Positions 21,590-32,873 are shown, numbered from the stretch's first letter. The stretch: 64,000 nucleotides of DNA from Dactylonectria macrodidyma (GCA_020744425.1 JAGMUV010000003.1:186001-250000), one strand, 5' to 3'. Notes: generated by a model from the sequence alone, not told the origin. Made by a program: numbers and translations.

Positions 21590-22212
21590 TCAGCGTCGTT
21601 TTGGCTGAGACGATTTCTTCAGCTTGGAGACCCCATACGCAAGAGATCCTGGAACTCGCGGGGTTCCTGGTGTGATACGCACAGCCTTGTGCGTTCGCAG
21701 TATCTTCATCACGTGGAAAATTGCCAGCTCCCAATCATCAAAGTCGTGGCGGTCAGGCATCATGCCGCTGCCCGAGGAGCTGGCTGGACCGGTAGTCCTG
21801 ATTTGCTTGAAAAGATCCTGGAGAGTCTTGTCTGGCATCGGAGAGGAGGTGACGGCGGGTTTTGGAGAGTCTAGGTGGCCTGTCTTTGACATTGGCAGTT
21901 CATCATCATCAAGCCAATCGTCATCAAACTCATTGTTGTCAAACTCGGGGCTGTCAGACTTGAGTCCATCAGACTTGGAGTGAGTCCCTTGCCTAACAAA
22001 CTCCCAAGCATCTTTCTCGCTATTGAAGCCCTTGTCTGCAATTCAAACTCAAACCATCAGCTTGTTGCATTCTTCATACCAGGGAACCCCATCCACGGCG
22101 ACAGCTACTTACGATTAGAACCTTTGTAGTTCTTCACAGATTCCTGGCATTCATCCCACGTGGTGAACACACCCGTTTGCCTCCCCTTCTGCACTGCGTA
22201 GAACTTGGTCAT
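21590..22212 (-). CDS. RNase H1 N-terminal (viroplasmin-like) domain protein
   Basis: Exon 1 is 22212-22113 and exon 2 is 22035-21590 on the minus strand, joined across a 77-nt intron (GTAAGT...GCAG), giving 181 residues. Residues 2-50 read 'KFYAVQKGRQTGVFTTWDEC', then 'VKNYKGSNHKGFNSEKDAWEFV', the complete RNA:DNA-hybrid-binding fold found at the N-terminus of eukaryotic RNase H1 and in caulimovirus viroplasmin. An acidic stretch follows ('EFDNNEFDDDWLDDDELP'), then a basic tail ending 'KKSSQPKRR'. No catalytic RNase H domain follows; downstream frames lack the DEDD residues. Such stand-alone domain proteins are frequent in fungi. Position between LINE fragments suggests, but does not prove, a link to retrotransposition. 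The ATG at 22212 is the first in frame. Gene call good, role unknown. Confidence 0.8.
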
Positions 22213-24189
22213 AGCTTGAGGGCTGTCTGGGTATGACAGATAGTTAACGATGTGGAGGAGGGTCGTTGGAGTGAGAAGGCAATACGTGGAAGCAACAAGA
22301 GGCAACGAAATGAAGTTGGGCAGCACACTTGGAAACGAGAAGACTACTGGAGAAGAGAGTTTGATTTTCCCCAAGTCTTTGTTCGGGAGACGTGCACAGG
22401 AGCCGAGAAGACATGGGGGTCGTCAAGCTTTCATTCTCACAATGCGTACACGGCTAAGGTAGACGGCCACAATCAACCATCCAAGCAGCAACTCGCAAAT
22501 TAGATATCGTATTACAAATGAAGCACGGAGTTTTTCGTCCGTATTTTTTGTCCGAACTTCGGAATGCGAGGTTGGAAGCCACCACCATTGTGCACCTTGC
22601 CACCGCCCCCCCTCAGGCGTCGTCAGCTTCCAGTGAGCTTCCAGTGAGCTTCCAGTGAGCTTCCAGCTGTTTTTTCCCTCTTTTTTTCTCGCGTTGTTTC
22701 CTCTTCCTTCCTTCTTCCGCACCGACTTGTTTTCTCCTCCTTTTCTCCCATCCGAGAACACCATCTCATGTCGATACTGCGCTATACGATAGCGTGAGGT
22801 AGCAGGAGCTTATGCAGGGGTAAAATTACTTTTCAAGTTCCCTTTTCTGCACTCTTGCGCTCGACCTTCTCTTTTGCCCCCCTCATCAGGCCGAGTCCAC
22901 GGTAAGATAGTGTACCCAAGTGGATTGGATAACCTCTTATCTCTCACTTGACAACTTGTAAGACAGGGCTGGGTTCACGTACTAAGACCTAGGCAGTAGG
23001 CTTGGTATCCGAGCGTCTTGCTAAGTAGTTCGTCCATGTTTCTTGGGTACACGTCCGTGATCGTGATCTTAATCTAACCTAACTTTGATTCTAGATCTTA
23101 ATTAGGCCTCCCCCCCCCCCCGGCCATCATCTGTGGATCTTCCACGTGTGCTGCGCGTGTGGGGGTAATGTTTCAATTTCCGCCATCAATCTCAGCCCTT
23201 ACTTTCACCAGGCCACTAACTTGAGCGCACTCTAAGCTGCATCATAGAGGCGCCTGAATATCCAATCTCAAATGCAGTTACCGCATCAGCCGTATAAATG
23301 TACTCTAAAATATTGGGACATAGCCATGCGGGCACATACTAGCTCGCTAAAACGGAGCACCACCTCCAACATAGGATAGACTGGTAAGCTCGCTTGCGTT
23401 CTCTCACTCTTGCCTCTCTAGCGTCAAGTTCAGCTCCTTTCCGGAGTGTTCTAGACACCACATTCCATCCTCTCATTCTCCATCCCTGCCTTTGCGTTCA
23501 AATTCAGCCCTTATTCTGGGGAGAGAATCCCCCATCTTTCCCCTGGATTAGGAGACGGGTAGCCGGTTTCGCTACCCCAAGCCTACGGGTAGACATCACG
23601 CCGTATTCCCTCACATCGTGCCTTGCACTTAGAAGTTGGATATGTCGTCTCAGTTGCATTGGCTTACTTTAACCTCGGCGGCGTTGAGTTCAGCTTCGTC
23701 CTAGGGTGTAAGATAGGCTTACTTTTGCTCAAGCATCATACTCGCCCCACTCGAATTTGAGCACCGTCGGCGATATCGCCCCTCGTGCTTCAAAGCTGAC
23801 ATGTGGGTATAGCTAGTTTCATCGCTATCTTAGAGTAGACTCGGTGATGTTGCCACGCCACCCATGATCAACAAGGGTCCAGAGATTTAACGGAAAGTCA
23901 AGGTGTTGCATGGAGGATGTGACATAATTTTCTTACGTTTTCCAAATTTGAACTATACTGAAATGAGCCCGGGCTTTGTTACGCTGATCGAATGCCTCTC
24001 GGCAAAATCACCTGCAAGGGAACTCGTATTTAGCACAGGCTTTCAGTCCACAAAGAAGCGGGAAACTATCTCAGTGCGCCGCTCGCTCCTTGAAGGGCAG
24101 TAGAACCATACTTCTTCATCAGCACTTGTCGCCCACTTCCAAATGCCAATCACTTCAGCATTCTACTTCTCTTTAATTCTCAACTCCCG
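22213..24189. other. Intergenic region, no gene seen
   Basis: It contains an 11-bp tandem repeat (22625-22666), a C homopolymer near 23111 and promoter-like pyrimidine tracts before the gag ORF. Open frames are short and featureless. Confidence 0.5.
22625..22666. repeat. 11-bp tandem repeat
   Basis: AGCTTCCAGTG occurs three times in a row, followed by a fourth partial copy (AGCTTCCAG). Confidence 0.9.
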
Positions 24190-26044
24190 ATGTTTTCGCC
24201 TCTATCTCTCACATCATGCCTTGCCATGATCAATGAATCGTTTCCTGTCGGTCGGGTCGCGCACTCCCCAGACCAGGCCGGAGAGTTGGCCCGATTCACC
24301 CATGCTCTAGCCGCTGCGTTGATATGCTATATGGACCATCACCCTGTCCGAGCTGGAGGTTCAACGTCTGGCTCGGATGAAACGGCCAGAAAGTTGGAAG
24401 ACTATTTGGCCACCAATCCAACTGACGATACCTCAGTATTGACATACCCTCTCTCCCCATCTGATTATGACGTGGCAAAAGCAGTGGGACAAGATGATCT
24501 CAAGGCGTCACTCACCTCTCCGGGCGGTGCCTGGGATCGCATTACAAAGCTGGTTATGGTACCCCCTTTTGAAGAAAGCCCCCCTATCTGTTGTTGACGG
24601 TCGGAAGCTACGAGGCTGAATGTGAGATTCGAAAAAACCAGCATTTGATACCAGACTCCTGTCAATTTTCGAGTCCGGGTGAGCTCCTTGCAGAGCAATT
24701 TTATGTCCATGTTGTGGGCTTTTCCTTTGCGCAGAACACATGGCATAACCATGACTTGACAGCCCTTGTTAGACGCTACGCCTCGTGGAACATTGTCAAG
24801 GCTACGAAAAAGGCGGGGAAACTCATTGTGGAGTTATCGGAGCAAGAGGTTGCAGTGACAGCTTGCCAAACAGGCTTCATAATGGAGAGAAAAACCTTTG
24901 CAGTTGTGTATGTCTCCCCCTGCCCTACATCTAAACACGCACTCACTGACATGGAATGTCCAGGCCATTCGCCATTCAGGCCGTTAATGTTTTCTGTTAC
25001 AACTGTGCAGCCGCTAGCCATTTCAAAAATGTCTGTAACAGGAAAACCCAGTGTGGTATATGTTCAGGGGATCATTGCTCAAAGAACTGTCCGCCTGGCA
25101 CTGAGCCTAGATGCCCCAACTGCGGCAGAAAACACAAAGCCTGGAGCAGCTATTGCACCTGCGAGGCTACGCGGCGAGAGCGTGCTAAATCCAACTTCTT
25201 TGCTAAGGTAGGTCCTAGATGGCCTCGCCATCTTCTGCAGATGAATCGATCCTCGACTCTTAAGAGACCAGCCGATCCGCCGGGGGAAGACACCACTACC
25301 GATCAAGTGCCCCAGGAAAGCCACATAGAAGATTTGACCACGGCATCCGCTTCCTCAAGCACTACTCCTACCTCGGCTTCCACTCCCTCCTCAAGCATCA
25401 CTTCTTTCACGAGTACCCCTTCTCAGAACAGAGTCCAGAAGAAGCCAACTCCAGGCAGACAGACGAAGAGTGCTGCACTCAAACGAGCTGCCCAAGACCG
25501 TCGGCAAACCACCCTCCCATTCTACACGTCCATGCCGGTCACCATTGAGATGGCTTCGCCGCCTGACGCGACACTTCATACAGGGATCACGAATGCAGAT
25601 GATGCTACTCTATACGAGAACGCTGCGGCTCAACCTGATCAGCCTAATGAGACGGATTCTGCGTCTTCCAAACCCGGCCCGGAACAAGACATGCCCACAA
25701 CCACAGGAATGAGGGAAGGGAAGACTTCCGGCTCTGGAGCACGCTCGGGCTTTCGAAATGCGAAGACTAAGGAAAGGTCTTCGGCGCTTAAGAAGCTGAA
25801 AGGGCAATTGTCCGCGCCTAAGAGGAAGAGGAGCGGGTGCAACAACACCCATAGCACGAAAAAGAACGACAATGAAGAGGATGATGACGACGACAATCAT
25901 GGAGACGACAGCACCAAGACTACCATAGGTCAGAAGAGGAAGAGACGCGCTCGGAGCAACGACAGCAGTTACAAGAAGCGACGGGAGGGAAGCAAAAATG
26001 GCGCAGAAAGAGGCGGCGAAGAGGATCGGGTGGGCGCTGCTTAA
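24190..26044 (+). mobile_element. LINE ORF1-like (gag) gene with three zinc knuckles; one frameshift, one probable intron
   Basis: Reading starts at ATG 24190. A frame change in the C run at about 24583-24588 ('EESPP' to 'LLLTVGSYEAECEIR') is explained by one lost base. A second frame change is cleanly explained by an intron at 24909-24962 (GTATGT...CACTGAC...CCAG), joining 'ERKTFAVV' to 'PFAIQAVNVFCYNC'. Three knuckles follow: CX2CX4HX4C ('CYNCAAASHFKNVC'), CX2CX3HX4C ('CGICSGDHCSKNC') and CX2CX3HX6C ('CPNCGRKHKAWSSYC'). This trio is typical of ORF1 in Jockey/I/Tad LINEs, where the protein coats element RNA. The C-terminal third is Ser/Thr-rich, then acidic, then basic (KRKRRAR). No ORF2 follows on this strand. 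A domesticated zinc-knuckle gene is the alternative. Confidence 0.75.
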
Positions 26045-26847
26045 GCGGATGACACTTCGTACGTCTCGGCTAGCAGTAACAAAAGCGAGGCGATAGGACA
26101 GTGATGATGGACTCCAGGACACCCTCGCAGCCATAGAGTAGGTCACCGTAATGGAGAGCCGGAAGGCCTTGGTTCTCGAAGATTACTCTAACTAGTATAA
26201 GAGACTGTCCTCTCCATCGAGGGCCAGTGACTGCTATTACGAAGTAAGAGAAAAAACACAGTTACCTCCGCATTTTAATGATTCTTAAACTTAATGTCTT
26301 TAAATTTCCCTAATAAGAGGCATTGTGTTGGTTAGTAGGTCTGCTTAGCCTGTAATAAGACAGATTAGAGACCCTAAGCGCAGTGTGGAGAAGGGTGTAA
26401 AGGTACACGCAAGGGCTCGTGGATAGTGAAAATGAAGAAGCAACCCCTCAAAACGGGTTACATTTGGATGTTGCCCTTTTATCTTTGTATTCTACCTCCA
26501 TAGGTTGAAGACGGTGCTAATCTACTAATTTGTTGAACTCGCTCAATCCAACCCCAGGATAGATCCACAAGGCCGATGGAGGAATTTCTTTTCAGGAGAA
26601 TCCTTAGATATAACTGTAGTTTAGCACTTCGACAAGGTATCGCGGCTGATTTCAAAGTGTTTTATGGCTCAACACATAGGAATTTTCTTTTTTTTCTTTT
26701 TCTTTTTTCTCGGTTTTGGTCCTTGGCAGCGCACAGTCAGAGCGTTCAAAGGGGGGCCAGAGGTTAAGAACGCATAGGTATAAAAATATCGAGCTTGTAG
26801 TATTTCATTATGTGCTAGCCAACCACGAACTTTGTCGTTGTCTCCGA
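26045..26847. other. Region between gag ORF and permease gene
   Basis: No gene is seen. It holds a T-rich tract (about 26688-26710) and dispersed repeat copy B. The end would overlap the 3' untranslated region of the minus-strand permease. Confidence 0.5.
26717..26767 (+). repeat. Dispersed repeat copy B
   Basis: It reads TGGTCCTTGGCAGCGCACAG, then TCAGAGC, an 8-base insertion relative to copy A, then GGGGCCAGAGGTTAA. It matches 13872-13915 in the same orientation. There is no poly(A) run after this copy. Confidence 0.6.
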
Positions 26848-28723
26848 CTAAGTCGTGTAGACGAACCCCCTTTGCTCAAAGTCCGTCTGGTCGAGGAAGG
26901 ACTGAATGACATCACCGGATGCCTGCTCAGTAACCTCCTTTCGCTTCTTATTCTGCCACGCCGCAACAGCCCAGTACGTGCCCATCAAGGCAATACAGAT
27001 GCAATAGCAGACGATCATGGAGGTTGTGCCACCGACGTATGCGGGGGCCTGGTTCGCGCGGAAGGTCTGGGGGCCGATGAGGTTTCCGACGGCGTATCCG
27101 ATGTACAAGATGGCGAACACCACTGCCTTCTTGGTATGGCCGGCCGTGTTGGCTTGTGCCAGGCCGATACCTACGACGTAGGGGCCGAAATACGTGTACA
27201 GCAGGTACAAGCCTACCATCTGACCTCCGATGTTGGAGCGCGGCAGGGCGAAAACGACCGCGGTGCCGACAATGGGAACCAGACACGCAAGCATGGCGAC
27301 GAGGCAGCGGCGGTTGTGCCACTTGGCCGAGAGAAGCGAGAAGGTGAAAGAAGCGATCGTCGACATGACGCCGGTGGGCATTGTAAGGAGGGAAGCTTCG
27401 ACGCCCGAGTATCCCAGCCCAGCGATGATGAGGCCGCCAAAGGTGATGAGGCCGCCGTTGGGGATGTTGATGGCGATGTTGAAGAAGAAGAGAAGCCACG
27501 TCTTAGGATCAATAACGGCTTCTCTGGCCTGCGACCACTTCCACGTGTGGTTGACAATACCGGTCTTGTTGGCGGCGAGACGCTTGACCATGTGATATTT
27601 CTCCCGCTCAGTGAGGAAAAACGCGTCCATAGGGGTGCCAGGGAGCCAGATGAAGACGATGATGGACCACAGCATAGATACGGAGCCTGTAGCGACGTGT
27701 TAGGGCCGAGATGTCAGCGCCATGGGGGGTTACGACGACACCTACCAACGAGGAGGAAGAGATACTGCCAGATGGCGAGAGGGGCGGTTTCTGGAATATG
27801 ACCCACGGCCCACGATAGAAAGCCGTTGATTACGGAACTTGCTGCGGCGAATACAAGGGCATTGCGAGGGGGCTGCTCCTCTTTGAGGTAAAAGCCAGCC
27901 AGGATGAGAGATATGCCAGGCACGATAATAGCTTCAAACATGCCTGCACGAAGCACACGAACTGTTAGCAAGTATCTGGAATAACAGAAATGAGGAATAT
28001 AGGCGCGGTACCCATTAGAAACCGAAGCGCTGCGAGGCCGGCAAAGTTGTGGCATGCTACCATCAGCAGTGCGCAGGCAGACCACCCGCTAGAGCAAGCC
28101 GACAGATACTTGGCGCTGGGGAGCCGGTGAATGAGCCATGATGAAGGGAACATTCCGACAAGAGCCTTGGGGAAGAAATATGTTAGCGTGACATGTCTTG
28201 AACTCGTGTTGGTTCTTTGGTGGGTTGACTTACACCTAGGGGGAGAATTGAACCCAGCCAACTGTATTGTTGGCCGACCAATCCATTATCTTCCCGTAGG
28301 CCATACAACGCGGCTGTCCCCAAAGCTACCTTGTCAATCCTACGTGCCAAAGCAGAGTCAGTGATGTGTAAGGTGCGAGAAAGGGCAATGTCAACATGTA
28401 CGTACGCTCCGAGGGAGGCTACCGCGAACAGCTTCAATCCACGTTAGTGTTTCGGAGTCACAGCCAGGGCCTGCCGCAGGTAGCAGCAAGGGTAGGTGTC
28501 TCACCATGGGTAGGAAAATCCAGTCCGTTTTCCTGATCATCTTTTTCTCCTCGGCCTGGCTAAGAGGTTCGTACTCCTCCGTGTTGTTGAGGTAGGCCAC
28601 GGCCTCGTCAACGCGGCCTGTCTCGAACTTTTGCGCCTCGACCGATCCAAACCGAACTTCAGAGCCCGCTTTCCCGATAGACGCCTTATCGTCCATCTTG
28701 GAGATGTCAGCTGGAGAGGCCAT
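26848..28723 (-). CDS. MFS permease, anion:cation symporter (Dal5/allantoate-type) family
   Basis: Six exons on the minus strand: 28723-28505, 28431-28406 (a 26-nt exon), 28339-28234, 28165-28012, 27943-27746 and 27686-26848. All introns are 59-73 nt and the frame is kept throughout, giving 513 residues. About twelve hydrophobic segments follow a charged N-terminus. 'IDKVALGTAALYGLREDNGL', 'SSWLIHRLPSAKYL' and 'GMFEAIIVPGISL' match fungal allantoate/ureidosuccinate, nicotinate and pantothenate importers at the plasma membrane. It shares its promoter with the divergent amine oxidase gene at 29388, and that promoter carries the palindrome at 29162-29178 also found before the regulator and oxoprolinase genes. 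It therefore probably imports the cluster's substrate, likely a small carboxylated nitrogen compound (inference). Confidence 0.92.
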
Positions 28724-29387
28724 GGTGGTTATGCGAGGCTGCCCTTTGGGAGCGAGCGGTTATGGGAGTGGTACGGATGAGAGAGTATTGAGATCGAAGC
28801 CGAGGCTGTTGCTTGAGAGAGACACTCGCTGCCACGATGTTAGTTGAGCATAAATCTGCAGAGTTCCACGGGATGAGGGCCGCTTCTTATGCTCAAAGGG
28901 ATGCGAGAGAGACTAGGGCTTGGGTTGAGGGTAGATATAGCCACATTGCCTACCACAAAGGCACCCCCTCCAGGTTGGTGATAAGAAGATTGGCCTTGGA
29001 AGGGCTTCGGGAAACATGACTCGCCCTTGGATATGGGCCAGCATGATAGCAAGGCGTGGTTGTGGATCCGGGGGTGGAGTTGGAGGATGCTAAGTACAGC
29101 TCCGCGTGTTAAACCATTTGTGGTTAGAACTGGTCACCACTACTAGTGGCATGCAACGTCAAAGGTCGAAACGACCTTCCTCTGAACTTAGTCCCGGCAA
29201 CCCGGGCGACTAAAATAATGGGTGTCGCGATATGACGCCAGGCAAGGCATTGGCACACATCCGATGTCGCTCTCAGTTCACATATTGGTTGTTCTTGTGC
29301 CGTATATACTAATGTGATTGGAGAGGAAGGAGAATAGATAACTACGCTATTTTATTCCTACTGTCTTTCGGAAACTGACAGGACTCG
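28724..29387. promoter_or_regulatory. Divergent promoter of the permease and amine oxidase genes
   Basis: 664 bases between two outward-facing start codons. It holds the 17-bp palindrome at 29162-29178 and GATA-factor-type sites TGATAAG (28979-28985) and AGATAAC (29336-29342). This fits joint, nitrogen-responsive control, an inference from motifs alone. Confidence 0.6.
29162..29178. promoter_or_regulatory. Palindromic operator candidate, copy 1
   Basis: AAGGTCG-AAA-CGACCTT, a perfect 7-bp inverted repeat with a 3-bp centre. The core GGTCG-N3-CGACC recurs exactly at 32861-32873 and 33358-33370, each time in a promoter of this cluster. Cluster Zn2Cys6 proteins often bind inverted triplets, so the encoded regulator is the natural candidate ligand. 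Confidence 0.65.
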
Positions 29388-30776
29388 ATGCTGAGATCCC
29401 TGCCGTCAAGAAGCCAGCCACAGACAATAGCCACCACGGTTGCGCCCAAGAATGAGGCTGTTCTGATCGTCGGCGGAGGCACCTTTGGCTTTTCGACGGC
29501 TCTGGAGCTCAGCGAGCCACAGTTCACCGACATAACCGTTCTCGACAGCGGCAGCGAACTGCCCTCCCCGTTGTCCGCCGGCTGCGACCTCAATAAGATC
29601 GTTCGCGTCGAGTACGATGACGATTTCTATACTTCGCTCGCACTCGACGCCGTCGCAGAATGGAAGACGCCCTTTTTTGCACCCTTCTACGAGCAATCAG
29701 GGTTGATCAATGCAACCCTCTCTGGCGGTGACGAGAAAGATCACAAGACGCTCCGCAGACATCTCGACTCTGTCGCAAATCGACCAGGGATCCCTCCGGG
29801 CTCTATAAGCTGCTTCGAGTCGGGCGACGATATCCGGGCTACTGCTCCTCAATTGACGGGAAGCATGGAGGGGTGGTCAGGGCATATGAATAGATTCGGA
29901 GGCTTCGCACGCGCTGGCAAGGCTATGGCCGCTGTCCATGCCCAGTGTCGGAAGAACAGTGTCAAGTTCGTCCTTGGAGCAGACGAAGGGCAAGCCGAGA
30001 CTCTCATCTTCGACGGCGCAAGGTGTATCGGGGCAAGGACAAGATGTGGCCGAGTCCATCGAGCAAGGCGCACCATTGTTGCGCTCGGCGCTCACGTCGC
30101 CAGGCTCGTGCCGTCGATCGCTCCCCAGATCACGGCCAAGGCCTGGTCGGTAGCACATCTCCACCTCTCCCCGGCGCAGGCAGATTCGATGATGGGCACC
30201 CCCGTCGTCAACTGTCGGGACTTGGGCTTCTTCTTCGAGCCGGACCCGGATACGGGACTGCTCAAGCTCTGTGCACACAGGGCTGGACTCACCAACTATG
30301 GACGCGGAGAGACTAGCGTGCCACCCTCCTCTTCCTCAGGGCTGGCACCTGCAGGGCGTATCCCAAGGGAGGACAATGACAAACTCGTGTCACTTATCAA
30401 GGCGGCGATGCCGCAGTTCTCCTCGATACCACTGACGCGCAGATTCATATGCTGGTGCGGCGACACGACCGACTCGAACTTCATCATCGACTTCGTCCCT
30501 GGGACCGAGGATCAGTCGCTCTTGGTCTTCTCCGGTGACAGCGGCCATGCTTTCAAGATGTTTCCAATTGCAGGGCGGTGGGCGCGAGAGGTGTTGGAGC
30601 AGGGTGAGCAGAAGCTGGATCGATGGAAGTGGAAGGGCACTCCCGACGGGAGACCGGAGGACGTTTCGTGGAGGTCTGGCTCGCTGGAGGAGCTCGTGGA
30701 CGTGAAGGAATGGGTGGGTGACGAAGATGATCTCGCAGATGGGCTGTCGAGACATGTAGGAAAATCGGGTTTGTAG
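29388..30776 (+). CDS. FAD-dependent amine oxidase (sarcosine / fructosyl amino acid / saccharopine oxidase type, DAO fold)
   Basis: A single exon of 462 codons. Residues 25-34 (VLIVGGGTFG) form the FAD-binding Rossmann loop GxGxxG. 'VRVEYDDDFYTSLALDAVAEW' is the conserved active-site helix region of MTOX-like amine oxidases. 'CWCGDTTDSNFIIDFVPG' (from residue 355) contains the Cys that usually carries the covalent flavin, and 'GDSGHAFKMFPIAG' the final FAD contact. Relatives oxidise N-methyl or N-alkyl amino acids (sarcosine, pipecolate, fructosyl amino acids, saccharopine) to imines plus peroxide. Which of these applies cannot be told. The family often ends in a peroxisomal tripeptide; this one ends GKSGL, not a clear PTS1. 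It shares a divergent promoter with the permease and is followed tail to tail by the regulator gene (20-bp gap). Confidence 0.88.
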   Translation: MLRSLPSRSQPQTIATTVAPKNEAVLIVGGGTFGFSTALELSEPQFTDITVLDSGSELPSPLSAGCDLNKIVRVEYDDDFYTSLALDAVAEWKTPFFAPFYEQSGLINATLSGGDEKDHKTLRRHLDSVANRPGIPPGSISCFESGDDIRATAPQLTGSMEGWSGHMNRFGGFARAGKAMAAVHAQCRKNSVKFVLGADEGQAETLIFDGARCIGARTRCGRVHRARRTIVALGAHVARLVPSIAPQITAKAWSVAHLHLSPAQADSMMGTPVVNCRDLGFFFEPDPDTGLLKLCAHRAGLTNYGRGETSVPPSSSSGLAPAGRIPREDNDKLVSLIKAAMPQFSSIPLTRRFICWCGDTTDSNFIIDFVPGTEDQSLLVFSGDSGHAFKMFPIAGRWAREVLEQGEQKLDRWKWKGTPDGRPEDVSWRSGSLEELVDVKEWVGDEDDLADGLSRHVGKSGL

Positions 30777-30795
30777 GACCCGATGCTGCTTCGGA

Positions 30796-32512
30796 TCATG
30801 CCAAACTTAGCAGCCTGCTCTTCGTCTCCACTAGGTCCTCCCATCGTCTACATTTGTCCAAGTCTCTTTCTAGCCAAACCTGCATGACCACGTCCCTAGC
30901 CTTGGCCACGCTGGCCATCCATCGAGTCCTGATCAACTCTGTGAACTTGTCCAACACCACCCGACGATCCTCTTCATTCCAAACACCTAGCGTCCCGGCG
31001 ACGAAGAGCGGGAACGTCAAGGACGCGTTCGTGGATAGCTCGGAGAACAGCTTCATGACTTGGCTAGTCAAGCCTTGGATGACGGGCGTCTGCGGCGTGG
31101 CGCCATCGAGGCACGAGTAGAGGTAGATGAGAGAGCAGAGCCTCTTGCTCTCCGCCACCTTGACCTGCTCCGTCGGGTCACGGTCCTGACATGGCGTGAC
31201 CCGTTGTTGGAGTTCTTGTAGTGCCAGTTCGGCGGCATCGCGGCGGGCGCGGAATATGGGATTCCTCTGGACGACTTCTGCCAGCGAGACTGATGAACAT
31301 GACCCCCCGGCCGCTGCCCTAGCGTCCGAGATCAACGCTCCAACAGCGCTGACCTGCTGTATCAAGCCCCTTGAACAGCTTATTATGGGGTCAATTTCGG
31401 TCTCGTCGTCTCCGGCAAACCACTCGCTAGGCTCGAAGAGTGTGTCCTGGATCCAGGCCGTGCGGCTCATGATGTCGTGCGACACGAACCACATGAGGCA
31501 GAAGCGGCGAAAGTCGTTCGACCTGTCCTGCAACGTCGGCCAGACAATCCTGCACAAAACACGGGCTGCTCGTAGGTGGGCTACCCACGAGTCAGAGCAC
31601 AGCTCGCAGATGTCGTTGCAGGACAGCATAATAATAGTGGCCAAGATTGAAGCCCCGTTACTGCTGTCCCTCTGAGCTAGGACGATTTCCTCCCGAAGCC
31701 CGTGAAGCGCCTTGATCTGGTGCTTGATGGATTCAGTGCGGAATCGTCGTTTCCCCTCATCGTCACTGGCGTTACCATTCTTGAGGGAACGCTCGTTGGC
31801 AGCCCAGCTGGTAACGGCATGGAAGAGGGGCACCGAGGTCAGGGAGAGCGGTATTATGAACTCTCGGTACGGATTCCTCGTCGGAGAGTAGCTCAAGTTG
31901 GGACAGATGCGCGTGACGAAGAACTCGAACAACTGTACGCCGAGCGGGCCTACGGCCGAGGCGACTTGAGAGAAGTCCCCAAGGATGGGGGGAGGCAGCA
32001 TTAGTGTGAGGTGCTCGGTGTTGTCTTCTTCGTCTCCTGTCGCAGTCCAGTCATGGTAGGGCGCTGTGGATGTGGATGCAGCTACGTCGGCAGTGTTGTC
32101 AAGTGGAGCTCGGCCGGCCACGGCGTCATAGTCCTGAACCGAGGTGTTGAGAAAGAACATATCACCCCTGAAGATCCCGCAGCCGGAAGGTCTGCTTGAG
32201 TAGTGAACCTCGGACATTCGGCCATAGACACCTGCAGTAGTTAGGGCAGGTCTCTACAGCGGTCTTCAAGATAGGTCACTCACCTTGACGCCCGAAGCAG
32301 ATGCCTTTGGCTAGGGCCTCCTCCCTCCACGTTAGCTTGATGCCGTATTGGCAACGGTGGTTGGTCCTCAAACAGCTGCGGCAGGTTGGCTTGTCGAGGG
32401 AGCACCGGACCCGTCGTTCTGGTCGTGGGTTAGCACGGAAGCTTGACATGGGTCGGATGCTTTCTCACGTACCCCTGCACCTCCAACAGGCGTTTCTGCT
32501 CCGTCTCTCCAT
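30796..32512 (-). CDS. Zn2Cys6 transcription factor with fungal-specific regulatory domain
   Basis: Three exons on the minus strand: 32512-32473, 32418-32284 and 32231-30796 (introns of 54 and 52 nt), giving 536 residues. The binuclear zinc cluster is split by intron 1 and, once spliced, is perfect: Cys9, 12, 19, 26, 29 and 36, i.e. CX2CX6CX6CX2CX6C ('ACWRCRERRVRC', 'KPTCRSCLRTNHRCQYG'). The remainder, from 'ILGDFSQVASAVGPLGVQLF' to the C-terminus, looks like the fungal transcription factor domain of the PF11951 type. It lies between the oxidase and oxoprolinase genes, and its own upstream region carries the GGTCG-N3-CGACC palindrome, so self-regulation plus control of the cluster is likely (inference). 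The first exon is short; the ATG at 32512 is the only one that yields the first two cysteines. Confidence 0.9.
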
Positions 32513-32860
32513 AGTAGTACTCTGGTATCGCTGGAGCTGCTCCGAGGGCACGGCACGAGCAACTTAGCTTGAGCTCAAGTCAGGGATCCAGCGACAGATG
32601 GGGCATATGAGGGGCTCAGGACACGGCGGTTTACTGGTAGCCTGGTGATGCGGTAGAAGCGGGGGGTTGACAAGTCTGATGCTGGAGTGGGCAGAAGATG
32701 AGGGTCGTTGAGGATGATTGATGGTGGCGAGGAAGGTCGTTTGGCAGTGGAGATAAATGAGGGGTGGACAAGGCGTGGACAAGGGTCCAAGAGCCCCAAG
32801 ACAGGGGACGGAAGATAAACTGAGGAATGAGGTGGAAGGGATTCGGGAGAAACGAGGGAA

Positions 32861-32873
32861 GGTCGTTTCGACC
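32861..32873. promoter_or_regulatory. Palindromic operator candidate, copy 2
   Basis: GGTCGTTTCGACC, preceded by AA as in copies 1 and 3. It lies about 350 bp before the regulator ATG. Confidence 0.65.

Noticed and set aside
26848..27801. Long plus-strand open frame opposite the permease (26716-27801)
   Set aside because: It is the antisense shadow of the permease exon: no start context, no family features, and extreme Gly/Asp/Arg composition.
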